From positions 1-5,812 of the forward strand of contig JAAVYX010000128.1 of the NCBI GenBank assembly GCA_022791355.1: 5,812 nt of DNA. The letters are read 5' to 3'. Positions 1-5,747 of this stretch are shown here, in pieces (the first letter of the stretch is position 1; each line of letters opens with the position of its first letter). Source of the stretch: Clostridiales bacterium. GTDB lineage: Bacteria > Bacillota > Clostridia > Oscillospirales > Acutalibacteraceae. The position numbers and the translations under genes are program-made. Below the pieces are notes generated by a model. That model searched no databases and was not told where the DNA came from. It saw only the letters and a program-made list of their open reading frames with translations.

Positions 1-17
1 AGGGGGTCCACTGCGTC

Positions 18-57
18 AAAAATGCTGGGAATACACAAAGTATTCCCGCGCTTTTTT
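18..57. terminator. Strong hairpin flanked by A-run and T-run
   Basis: An 8-bp perfect stem, GGGAATAC (27-34) with GTATTCCC (40-47), around a 5-nt loop. On the plus strand it is followed by GCGC and then six T (52-57). On the minus strand it is followed by AGCA and five T (22-18). It can act as a terminator in either direction, although the T-runs start 4 nt after the stem. A gene to the left of the window may use it. Confidence 0.6.
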
Positions 58-190
58 CCTTGTGGCCACTCGTCCTGTGCGAAAATTCCGTCAATTCCTC
101 TATTTTCTAACAAGCCCTAGAGCCTGTTTTAAACCCAAAAATGATCGCTCGGGACATTTGGAATTGATCTTTTCTGACGTCAAAGAGAAA

Positions 191-220
191 AGAAAATCGC
201 CCAAGTGCGAGAGATTTTTT
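191..220 (+). terminator. Terminator-like hairpin, diverged copy of the one at 287-316
   Basis: Stem TCGC (197-200) and GCGA (207-210) with a 6-nt loop, followed by GAGA and six T (215-220). It repeats, in the opposite orientation, the minus-strand hairpin at 316-287, with 22 of 30 positions identical. The 4-bp stem alone is weak, so it may be a relic or one arm of a larger fold rather than a working terminator. Confidence 0.4.
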
Positions 221-286
221 GTCAGACCAGACAACTTTTCGCAGGCATACGGTCGTAACCATGGAAAAATTGACCTTGTATTGACG

Positions 287-316
287 AAAAAAGCTCCGCC
301 CCTTGGGCGTTTTTTC
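287..316. terminator. Bidirectional terminator at the operon end
   Basis: A hairpin with stem CGCCC (297-301) and GGGCG (305-309) and a 3-nt loop. On the plus strand it runs straight into six T (310-315). On the minus strand it is followed by GAGC and then six T (292-287). The stop codon of the zinc-ribbon gene (317-315) overlaps its edge, so it is the natural 3' end of the minus-strand operon. The plus-strand form is the more canonical terminator and would stop reading from the left. Confidence 0.75.
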
Positions 317-656
317 ACTGAACCGGCCAACCGGGCTTGGTATTCCACACTTTCGACAGAATCCGTTCCGCTTCCTTTATAGCCTCAAGATATGACTGCT
401 CCAGCTTGACCGTCTGATTCCCATAGGATAAGAAATATCCATTCTCATTGGAAACAGCCATGGCGATCACATCATCGCCAATACAAAAATGATACGGCGT
501 TACAGGCCCATATCCAAATTCACATTCGCAATGAACGCAGTGTCCGCATTTTGGACAGTAAATGGAGAAATTCGCATGTAATGCGTATGTAACTTCTTCC
601 CCGCATTCGCTGCACTGCGTTTTTCTTGTCGGCTGCAAAATTCTCCCCCTCCGCAT
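315..656 (-). CDS. Small Cys-rich zinc-ribbon protein, function unknown
   Basis: A 113-residue protein I do not recognise. Two CxxC knuckles (Cys15/Cys18 and Cys34/Cys37) form a classic zinc ribbon. The second is followed at once by HCVHCEC (39-45), adding Cys40, Cys43 and Cys45, with Cys58 further on: eight Cys in the first 58 residues plus several His, so more than one metal could bind. The C-terminal half is Cys-free and predicted by eye as short strands then a helix (about 85-103). No signal peptide or membrane segment is seen. It begins 21 nt after the mfd stop and ends at a terminator-like hairpin. The ATG at 656 has only a weak upstream site; a TTG at 638 (Leu7) has GGAGGGGG in front at 9 nt, so the true protein may be 107 residues. 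Base composition is clearly more AT-rich than mfd. It sits on the far side of mfd from Bacillus Fin and does not obviously resemble Fin. Confidence 0.75.
   Translation of the reverse strand: MRRGRILQPTRKTQCSECGEEVTYALHANFSIYCPKCGHCVHCECEFGYGPVTPYHFCIGDDVIAMAVSNENGYFLSYGNQTVKLEQSYLEAIKEAERILSKVWNTKPGWPVQ
645..652 (-). promoter_or_regulatory. Possible ribosome binding site for a TTG start of the zinc-ribbon gene
   Basis: GGAGGGGG lies within codons 2-4 of the 113-residue reading, with GGAGG 9 nt before an in-frame TTG at 638. The annotated ATG at 656 has only GTTAAG-like sequence before it. This makes TTG638 a serious alternative start. Confidence 0.5.
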
Positions 657-677
657 CTTAACAGAAATATAAATGAT

Positions 678-3600
678 TTACGCCGCCATGGCGGCCAAGG
701 CCTCCCGCAGGGTATCCAACGGCCCCTGCCCCTTTAAAATCTTTACGGATAAATACGGCTTCTGCCCCGCCGACAAAAGCACCCGGCCCTTTAAGGCCCC
801 CGCCAGCTTGCCGGCCTGCTCGGTATCCAGCCGGGAGAGGTACAAAAGCATATTTTCCTCCTTCTGCACCACCTCGGTGACATGCAGGGCGGCGGCCTGG
901 TTGCGGAGCATGGCCACGTCGATGAGGCCCTTGACCGCCGCCGGCGGCTCCCCAAACCGGTCGATGAGCTCGTCGAGCACGTCGGACATGTCCTCCTCGG
1001 TACGGATGGCGGCAATCCGGCGGTAGACCCCCAGCCGCTGGGGGAGGGACTCGATATACTTTTCCGGGATATGGGCCTGCACCCGCAGATCGACGGTACA
1101 CTCGGCGTCGGGCGCGGGCTCCAGCCCCTTCTCCTCGTTGACCGCGTCGGCCAAGAGCTTTAGGTACATATCGTAGCCCACGGCCTCCATATGCCCGTGC
1201 TGTTCGCCTCCCAAAATATTGCCCGCGCCCCGTATCTCCAAATCCCGCATGGCGATCTTGAAGCCCGAGCCGAACTCGGTATACTCCCGGATGGCCTCCA
1301 TCCGCTTGGTGGCGATATCCGACAGGGCCTTGCCCCTGCGAAAACAGAGGTAAGCGTAAGCCCGCCGGGCCGACCGGCCCACACGGCCTCTGAGCTGGTG
1401 GAGCTGGGAGAGGCCCATACGGTCGGCGTCCTCGATAATCAGGGTGTTGGCGTTGGAAACGTCAACGCCCGTTTCAATGATGGTGGTGCAGACCAGCACG
1501 TCGATCTCGTGCTCCAACAGCCGCTCCCAGACCCGGGAGAGCTCCTCCTCGCTCATCTTGCCATGGGCCACTCCCACCTGATGGTCGGGCAGCTTTTGCT
1601 GTAGACGGGCGGCGGCGGCCTCGATGCTCTCCACCCGGTTGTGGAGGTAATAGACCTGGCCCCCCCGGCGCAGCTCCTTGCGGATAGCGTCCAGCAAAAT
1701 GCCGTTGTCCTGCTCCAAAACGTAGGTCTGCACCGGATGCCGGTCCTCGGGGGCCTCCTCGATGGCCGACATGTCCCGAAGTCCCGACATGGCCATATTT
1801 AAAGTACGGGGAATGGGAGTGGCCGACAGGGTGAGCACGTCTACGTTGGGGTAGAGCTCCTTGAGCCGCTCCTTCTGGGCCACCCCAAACCGCTGCTCCT
1901 CGTCCACGATGACCAGCCCTAAGTCCTTCCAGCCCACGTCCTTGGAGATCAGCCGGTGGGTGCCGATAACCATATCGATATTCCCCCGGCGGACCTCCTT
2001 AATAATCTCGGCCTGCTGGGCGGGGGTGCGGAACCGGGAAAGCAGCTCCACCTTCACCGGCATACCGTCCATACGGCGCATAGCGGTCTGGTAATGCTGC
2101 CAGGCCAGGATGGTGGTGGGTACCAACAGGGCGCACTGCTTGCCCTCGGTCATACATTTGAAAGCGGCTCTAAGGGCCACCTCGGTTTTGCCGAAGCCCA
2201 CGTCCCCGCAAAGCAGCCGGTCCATGGGGATGGAACGCTCCATGTCCGACTTGATCTCCTGGATACAGCGGAGCTGGTCCTCGGTCTCGTCGTACTCGAA
2301 GCGGCGTTCAAAGTCGTTTTGCATATCGGTGTCGGGGGAAAAGGCGTAGCCGGGGGCGGACATACGCTTGGCGTAGAGGACGGTGAGCTGCTTGGCCATA
2401 TCCTTGACCGCCTTCTTGACCCTGGCCCGGGTCTTCTGCCACTGCTCGCCCCCCAGCTTGTGGAGCTTTACCCCCGCGTCCTCGCCCGGGCCGATGTACT
2501 TGGACACCAGGTCCAGCTGGGTGACGGGGACATAGAGGGTGTCCTTGCCGGCGTAACGGATCTTGATATAATCCTTTGTGACCTTCTCCACCGTAATCTG
2601 CTGGATGCCCTCGTAGATTCCGATGCCGTGGGCGGTATGCACCACGTAGTCGCCGGGGCGCAGCTCCTCTAAGGAACCGATTTCCTTCGCGTCCTTCCGG
2701 CGCTTTTTCAGACGCTTGCCCTTACCGGCCGCCTTGCCCTGGGAAATCAGGGTAAAGCCCGACTCGGGCAGCTCAAAGCCGGCCGACAGGCCTCCGGTTG
2801 TAACAAAGAGGCCGGCGGGCAGTTTTTCCTCCCGGTTGGCGGGGATATACTGGGCCGGCCGGTCGTGGCGGGTCAGCTCCTCGGCCAGATTTTTGGCCGC
2901 CCGCTCCCCCCCGGCCAGGATGACCGTGGTCCCCCGGCCGCCGTTCACATCCTCCAAAAGCACCTCCAGGGACCCGCTCCACAGGGAGGACTGTTTGAGA
3001 CTGAAATTCACCGCCTCCCGTATGGGTACGTCGTAGCTGCCCCGGGCGAAGTTTTCCATGAACAGGGCGCCGGATTCCTCAAACCTTTGGAGCAGGCCGC
3101 CGTTGTCCAGGGTGTAGGTATCCAGGCCCTCGCAGAGCCAGCCCTCGGCCATGAGGGCGGAAACGTCCTCCCCCTGCTGCCAGAGCATATTTTTCATCCG
3201 GTCCCGTATTTTGGCGCTCTCGCTGACAAAGAGCAGGGCGTTTTCGGTATAGTCGAAGAGGGTGGCGGGCCCGTCGTAGGCCAGGGGCAGATACCGGTCG
3301 GCGGCTACGCCCACCCCGTTTCGCAGACTGTCTATATCGGCCTGTAGATGGGATACGGCCTGGTCGGGCAGGGGCTTACGGCGTTTTTTGCGCAGAAAGG
3401 CCTCGATTTTACCGGCCAGGTCCTCCTCCGAATCAAAGAGCACCTCGGCGGCCGGGGCCACCCGCACCTGCTTTAAGGAATCCAGCCGCCGCTGGCTTTC
3501 CACCTCAAAGGCGGCCAGGGAGTCGATCTCGTCCCCCCAGAACTCCACCCGGATGGGCTGAGGCAGATCGGGGGTAAAAAAGTCCAGGATGCCGCCCCGC

Positions 3601-4121
3601 AGGGCGAACTGTCCGGGCCCCTCCACCTGCTCGGCCCGGACGTACCCGGCGGCCAGCAGCCGTCCCACCGCCCCGTCCGGGGAAAGGGACTGTCCCTGCT
3701 TTAAGGTGAAGGTGCGGCCGTAGAGCTGGGCCGGGGGGATGGTGAGCTGGACGGCGGCGTCCACCCCGCAGAGCACCACGTCGAAATCCTCCTCCATGAG
3801 GCGGGATAGGGTTCCCAGCCGGACGTGCTCGTATTCCCGGGACTGGCCGGTGAGGTTGCGGAAGGTAAAATCCCTGGCGGGATAGAGCACCGCCCGTTTG
3901 CCCAGGACCTCCAAATCCTCCTTTAACCGGACGGCTTCCCCCTCGTCGGCCGTAATCACTAAACCGGGCTGGCCGCTATCTGCCGTCAGGGCGGCGACGA
4001 GCAGGGCCTTGTGGATGTGGGAAAGGCCGGAAAGGGCGGCGGGCAGCCGCCCCCGACCCACCGCCGCCAGCAGGCCGGGGTACTCCCGCAGGCCGGTTAT
4101 CGCGTTATAGAGAAACTGCAT
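678..4121 (-). CDS. mfd: Transcription-repair coupling factor Mfd
   Basis: DNA translocase that pushes stalled RNA polymerase off template damage and recruits UvrA for nucleotide excision repair. The protein is 1147 residues, normal for the family (about 1150-1180). In order: UvrB-like N-terminal modules (about 1-350, with GGILDFF at 176-182 and RVEFWGDEIDS at 191-201); a Lys/Arg-rich linker at 462-480; the CarD-like RNA-polymerase interaction domain from about 484 to 545 (GDYVVHTAHGIGIYEG); and the superfamily 2 motor. Motor motifs are Walker A GDVGFGKT at 639-646, DEEQ at 740-743, SAT at 766-768, TTIIETGVDV at 879-888 and QLRGRVGRS at 909-917. The C-terminal TRCF domain starts near 1000. 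The ATG at 4121 is chosen over the in-frame start at 4265 because GGAGG lies 9 nt upstream, the protein begins like other Mfd proteins, and the longer form would overlap the previous gene by about 160 nt. No motif is missing. Confidence 0.98.
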   Translation of the reverse strand: MQFLYNAITGLREYPGLLAAVGRGRLPAALSGLSHIHKALLVAALTADSGQPGLVITADEGEAVRLKEDLEVLGKRAVLYPARDFTFRNLTGQSREYEHVRLGTLSRLMEEDFDVVLCGVDAAVQLTIPPAQLYGRTFTLKQGQSLSPDGAVGRLLAAGYVRAEQVEGPGQFALRGGILDFFTPDLPQPIRVEFWGDEIDSLAAFEVESQRRLDSLKQVRVAPAAEVLFDSEEDLAGKIEAFLRKKRRKPLPDQAVSHLQADIDSLRNGVGVAADRYLPLAYDGPATLFDYTENALLFVSESAKIRDRMKNMLWQQGEDVSALMAEGWLCEGLDTYTLDNGGLLQRFEESGALFMENFARGSYDVPIREAVNFSLKQSSLWSGSLEVLLEDVNGGRGTTVILAGGERAAKNLAEELTRHDRPAQYIPANREEKLPAGLFVTTGGLSAGFELPESGFTLISQGKAAGKGKRLKKRRKDAKEIGSLEELRPGDYVVHTAHGIGIYEGIQQITVEKVTKDYIKIRYAGKDTLYVPVTQLDLVSKYIGPGEDAGVKLHKLGGEQWQKTRARVKKAVKDMAKQLTVLYAKRMSAPGYAFSPDTDMQNDFERRFEYDETEDQLRCIQEIKSDMERSIPMDRLLCGDVGFGKTEVALRAAFKCMTEGKQCALLVPTTILAWQHYQTAMRRMDGMPVKVELLSRFRTPAQQAEIIKEVRRGNIDMVIGTHRLISKDVGWKDLGLVIVDEEQRFGVAQKERLKELYPNVDVLTLSATPIPRTLNMAMSGLRDMSAIEEAPEDRHPVQTYVLEQDNGILLDAIRKELRRGGQVYYLHNRVESIEAAAARLQQKLPDHQVGVAHGKMSEEELSRVWERLLEHEIDVLVCTTIIETGVDVSNANTLIIEDADRMGLSQLHQLRGRVGRSARRAYAYLCFRRGKALSDIATKRMEAIREYTEFGSGFKIAMRDLEIRGAGNILGGEQHGHMEAVGYDMYLKLLADAVNEEKGLEPAPDAECTVDLRVQAHIPEKYIESLPQRLGVYRRIAAIRTEEDMSDVLDELIDRFGEPPAAVKGLIDVAMLRNQAAALHVTEVVQKEENMLLYLSRLDTEQAGKLAGALKGRVLLSAGQKPYLSVKILKGQGPLDTLREALAAMAA

Positions 4122-4845
4122 CTGTACACGCCTCCAAGTCCTTTGGACTGTAATGGGAAAGCAGGCCGTCCGCAAGGGCGAACAGCCGGTCGAACCGGCG
4201 GGAATAGTCGCCGGCGGAGGGGCTCTCCCAGTTGCAAAAGGCCGATAAAATCTCGGCCGCCGCATCCTGTATGGCCGCGGGCAGGACCCCGGTCAGCGGT
4301 TCCTCCAAAACCGTTTGGAGCGCCCGGCCGGTGGGCGGCCAGACCCCGGTTTCCAGATACCAGGTCATGCGCAGCAGAAAAAAGGCCGCCTTGCAGCCCT
4401 CCCGCAGACCCTCCAAATCCCGGCCGCCGTAAAGGTAACCGTGACAGAGGGCGTGGTAGAGGTTGGCGGCCCCGATTTCCACCGCCTGCCGGGCCGCCTC
4501 TCTTCCGGGAAGCCGTACATATTTCCCCATGTCGCCCCGCACCGGCTTTACGTCCAGCAGTAGGGCCAAAAGGTCGTAGCCGGGCCAGCGTGTAAGCTCC
4601 TCTAATCCGCAGAGAAAGCCGCAGGCAAGGCGAGCGTCCGGCATTTGCCCCACGGCCGCTCGGTAGGCCTCCATATCCGCCCGGTCCAGCCGGTCCAGGA
4701 CGCAGACCACGTCCACATCGCTGTCCTCCCAGGCCTCTCCCCGGCCGTAGCTGCCCTGTAAGCCCAGGAAGAGCAGGCGGCTGCCGAAGATCTTCTCCAG
4801 CCTGCCCGCCAGCTCCTCCATCCAGCCTCCGATATCCTGTATCAT
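4105..4845 (-). CDS. Nucleotidyltransferase-fold protein, substrate unknown
   Basis: A 246-residue protein with a Pol-beta-type nucleotidyltransferase core. The signature GSYGRGEAWEDSDVDVV spans residues 31-47: the GS-x-x-R-G loop plus the metal-binding pair Asp43 and Asp45. A third carboxylate is likely Asp91 or Asp98, in the hydrophobic stretch 90-100, but this is less certain. Residues about 115-235 look all-helical, with aromatic and basic residues (RMTWYLETGVWPP at 159-171) reminiscent of the C-terminal domains of aminoglycoside nucleotidyltransferases or HEPN-like proteins. The start at 4845 is supported by AGGAGG 10 nt upstream. It lies 17 nt after pth and overlaps the mfd start by 17 nt, which suggests co-translation. 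Such proteins transfer NMP to antibiotics, proteins or RNA; nothing here selects among these, and its place in a housekeeping operon argues weakly against a dedicated resistance gene. Fold secure, function unknown. Confidence 0.88.
   Translation of the reverse strand: MIQDIGGWMEELAGRLEKIFGSRLLFLGLQGSYGRGEAWEDSDVDVVCVLDRLDRADMEAYRAAVGQMPDARLACGFLCGLEELTRWPGYDLLALLLDVKPVRGDMGKYVRLPGREAARQAVEIGAANLYHALCHGYLYGGRDLEGLREGCKAAFFLLRMTWYLETGVWPPTGRALQTVLEEPLTGVLPAAIQDAAAEILSAFCNWESPSAGDYSRRFDRLFALADGLLSHYSPKDLEACTDAVSL
4131..4135 (-). promoter_or_regulatory. Ribosome binding site of mfd, inside the upstream gene
   Basis: GGAGG on the minus strand, 9 nt before the mfd ATG at 4121, lying within the last codons of the nucleotidyltransferase gene. 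It supports the internal start and the 17-nt overlap of the two genes. Confidence 0.8.
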
Positions 4846-4855
4846 ATGGGTAAAC

Positions 4856-4861
4856 CCTCCT
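4856..4861 (-). promoter_or_regulatory. Ribosome binding site of the nucleotidyltransferase gene
   Basis: A perfect AGGAGG starts just past the pth stop codon (TAG, 4865-4863), 10 nt before the ATG at 4845. Ribosomes ending pth would stop beside it, which favours coupled translation. It fixes the start at the 246-residue form. Confidence 0.85.
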
Positions 4862-4862
4862 T

Positions 4863-5471
4863 CTACCGGTTGTAACGGTTCATGGCCTTGTCGGTCTCGC
4901 CGCCCACGATGAGGGCGGCGGCCGCCGCCGCGTTTTGCAGGGCGGTTTTCATAGGCTCGATTTCCTCGGGTCCGAAACGGGAGAGGACCCATTTGGCCAG
5001 ATCATAGTCGGGGTGGGGCTTCTTCCCCACCCCGATTTTGATCCGGGGAAAGGCGTCCGACCCGGTCAAATACAGGATGCTCTTGATCCCGTTGTGTCCC
5101 CCGTCCGACCCCTTGCGGCGGATGCGCAGACGGCCGGGCTCTAAAGAAATATCGTCGAAGAGCAGCAGGGTGCGCTCGGGGGGGATTTTATAGAAGGCCG
5201 CCAGGTCTCGGACCGCCTCCCCCGAATTGTTCATAAAGGTTTGGGGCTTGCAGAGCAGACATTTCTGTCCGGCGATCTCGCAGTCCCCGTACAGGGACTT
5301 GCATTTGAGCTTTTTGACCGACGCGCCCTGCCGTTCGGCCAGCTCGTCTATGGCCAGAAATCCGGCGTTATGACGGGTCTCCTCATATTCCAGGCCCGGA
5401 TTGCCCAGGCCGACGATCAGCCAGTCGAAGCTCTGGCCAAAATCCTTCTTTTTCTTTGCAAAGCCAAACAT
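4863..5471 (-). CDS. pth: Peptidyl-tRNA hydrolase (Pth)
   Basis: Cytosolic enzyme that cleaves the ester bond of peptidyl-tRNA dropped from ribosomes, freeing tRNA and peptide. The protein is 202 residues, close to the usual length of about 190-200. Family motifs are all visible: GLGNPG at 21-26 (Asn24), TRHNAGF at 32-38 with the catalytic His34, TFMNNSG at 78-84 (Asn81), FDD at 105-107 (Asp106) and GGHNGIK at 124-130 (Asn127). By motif alignment these correspond to E. coli Asn10, His20, Asn68, Asp93 and Asn114. The start at 5471 is chosen because AAAGGAG lies 7 nt upstream; the in-frame extension to 5624 has no such site and runs through the promoter. An N-terminal extension of about 16 residues with KKKK at 6-9 precedes the first beta strand. 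It is first in the operon, 17 nt before the nucleotidyltransferase gene. Bacillus orthologues are called spoVC. Identification is very secure. Confidence 0.97.
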   Translation of the reverse strand: MFGFAKKKKDFGQSFDWLIVGLGNPGLEYEETRHNAGFLAIDELAERQGASVKKLKCKSLYGDCEIAGQKCLLCKPQTFMNNSGEAVRDLAAFYKIPPERTLLLFDDISLEPGRLRIRRKGSDGGHNGIKSILYLTGSDAFPRIKIGVGKKPHPDYDLAKWVLSRFGPEEIEPMKTALQNAAAAAALIVGGETDKAMNRYNR

Positions 5472-5478
5472 GAGACGG

Positions 5479-5485
5479 CTCCTTT
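5479..5485 (-). promoter_or_regulatory. Ribosome binding site of pth
   Basis: AAAGGAG on the minus strand, 7 nt before the ATG at 5471. It decides the start in favour of the 202-residue form over longer in-frame readings. Confidence 0.85.
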
Positions 5486-5539
5486 CCCGCGGCAAGCACA
5501 AAGCGCCCCGCAGCCGGAGGGCCGGGGGGGTTCTTGTCG

Positions 5540-5565
5540 AAAAACCGGACCTATACGGCCGGTTT
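5540..5565 (-). promoter_or_regulatory. Leader hairpin with T-run between promoter and pth
   Basis: In the pth leader the RNA can pair AAACCGG (5565-5559) with CCGGTTT (5548-5542) around a 10-nt loop, followed by two more T, so the right arm runs into five consecutive U. It starts about 11 nt after the predicted transcription start. The shape is that of a weak intrinsic terminator or attenuator. Only four of the seven pairs are G-C, and no competing antiterminator was identified, so regulation is only a possibility. Confidence 0.4.
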
Positions 5566-5582
5566 CCCATATCTGTTTGCTT

Positions 5583-5611
5583 ATTATAACAAAGAGGAGG
5601 GCCGGGCGCAA
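5583..5611 (-). promoter_or_regulatory. Sigma-A type promoter of the pth operon
   Basis: On the minus strand a perfect TATAAT (5588-5583) is preceded by TG plus one base (extended -10) and, after a 17-nt spacer, by TTGCGC (5611-5606) as the -35 box. The predicted start of transcription is an A near 5576-5577, giving an untranslated leader of about 105 nt before the pth ATG. No other comparable promoter was seen between the genes, so it probably drives pth, the nucleotidyltransferase and mfd. Confidence 0.8.
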
Positions 5612-5654
5612 CCGGTAAAGACAAGAATCCGGCCAGCGGGCACGGGATTTTTCT

Positions 5655-5675
5655 AAAAAAAACCGGGCCAGGCCC
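5655..5675 (-). terminator. Short terminator-like hairpin upstream of the pth promoter
   Basis: On the minus strand GGGC (5675-5672) pairs with GCCC (5668-5665) around a 3-nt loop, followed by GG and eight T (5662-5655). It would end transcription from a minus-strand gene to the right of the window and insulate the pth promoter about 45 nt further on. The stem is short, so strength is uncertain. Confidence 0.45.
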
Positions 5676-5697
5676 CTACGCCGGACCCCGTCGCCCT

Positions 5698-5727
5698 GTA
5701 AAACACACGGTATGCGTGTATTTTTAC
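5698..5727. terminator. Bidirectional hairpin with A/T flanks
   Basis: ACACG (5705-5709) pairs with CGTGT (5715-5719) around GTATG. One mismatch outside it, AAAA (5700-5703) pairs with TTTT (5721-5724), and GT with AC beyond a bulged T. The A-run on one side and T-run on the other give a terminator shape on both strands. Confidence 0.5.
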
Positions 5728-5747
5728 GAGGCCCTCCCGCGCTCCTT

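Larger units (their letters stand above)
1..314. other. Gene-free left flank, structured and AT-rich
   Basis: No convincing coding sequence is seen here. The readings that stay open on both strands overlap each other, have no ribosome binding sites and read through the hairpins. The stretch is about 43% GC over 61-300. It holds three terminator-like hairpins, the large inverted repeat, an AT stem TCTTTTCT (168-175) with AGAAAAGA (186-193), and four copies of CGTCAA or its complement. It may be a dispersed intergenic element or a structured RNA; the window cannot show which. Confidence 0.55.
191..316. repeat. Imperfect inverted repeat of about 125 bp
   Basis: The left arm (191-240) and the right arm read on the other strand (316-263) resemble each other. 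The outer 30 positions match at 22, including the perfect octamer CGCCCAAG (198-205 against 309-302) and a T6 block. A shared GTCA follows after a 1-nt shift, and further in AACTTTTC matches AATTTTTC at 7 of 8. The unpaired centre is about 241-262. The whole could fold as one long stem that competes with the two smaller hairpins inside it. Its outer edge coincides with the end of the zinc-ribbon gene. Confidence 0.6.

Noticed and set aside
88..99. Twelve-base match to the conserved 16S rRNA segment CCGTCAATTCCT
   Set aside because: The match ends after 12 bases and neither flank resembles rRNA, so it is treated as chance.
117..133. CTAG followed by GAGCCTGTTTTAAA, resembling an insertion sequence end
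   Set aside because: No inverted partner, transposase or matching target duplication is found in the window.
62..382. Plus-strand 106-codon reading across the left flank
   Set aside because: It has no ribosome binding site, runs through three hairpins and the opposite-strand zinc-ribbon gene end, and overlaps an equally open minus-strand reading (100-348). No domain is visible.
735..790. Internal promoter for the zinc-ribbon gene in the mfd 3' end (TTGTCG then TATTTA)
   Set aside because: The spacing is only about 15 nt and both boxes are poor, so it was not called.
1956..2672. 238-codon plus-strand reading
   Set aside because: It is antisense to the motor region of mfd and open because of high GC; no start site or domain supports it. 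The same holds for the plus-strand readings at 1191-1604, 2865-3347 and 4011-4595.
4122..4265. 48-codon N-terminal extension of mfd
   Set aside because: It overlaps the nucleotidyltransferase gene, its sequence is low-complexity Pro/Arg-rich and unlike Mfd, and a good ribosome binding site supports the start at 4121.
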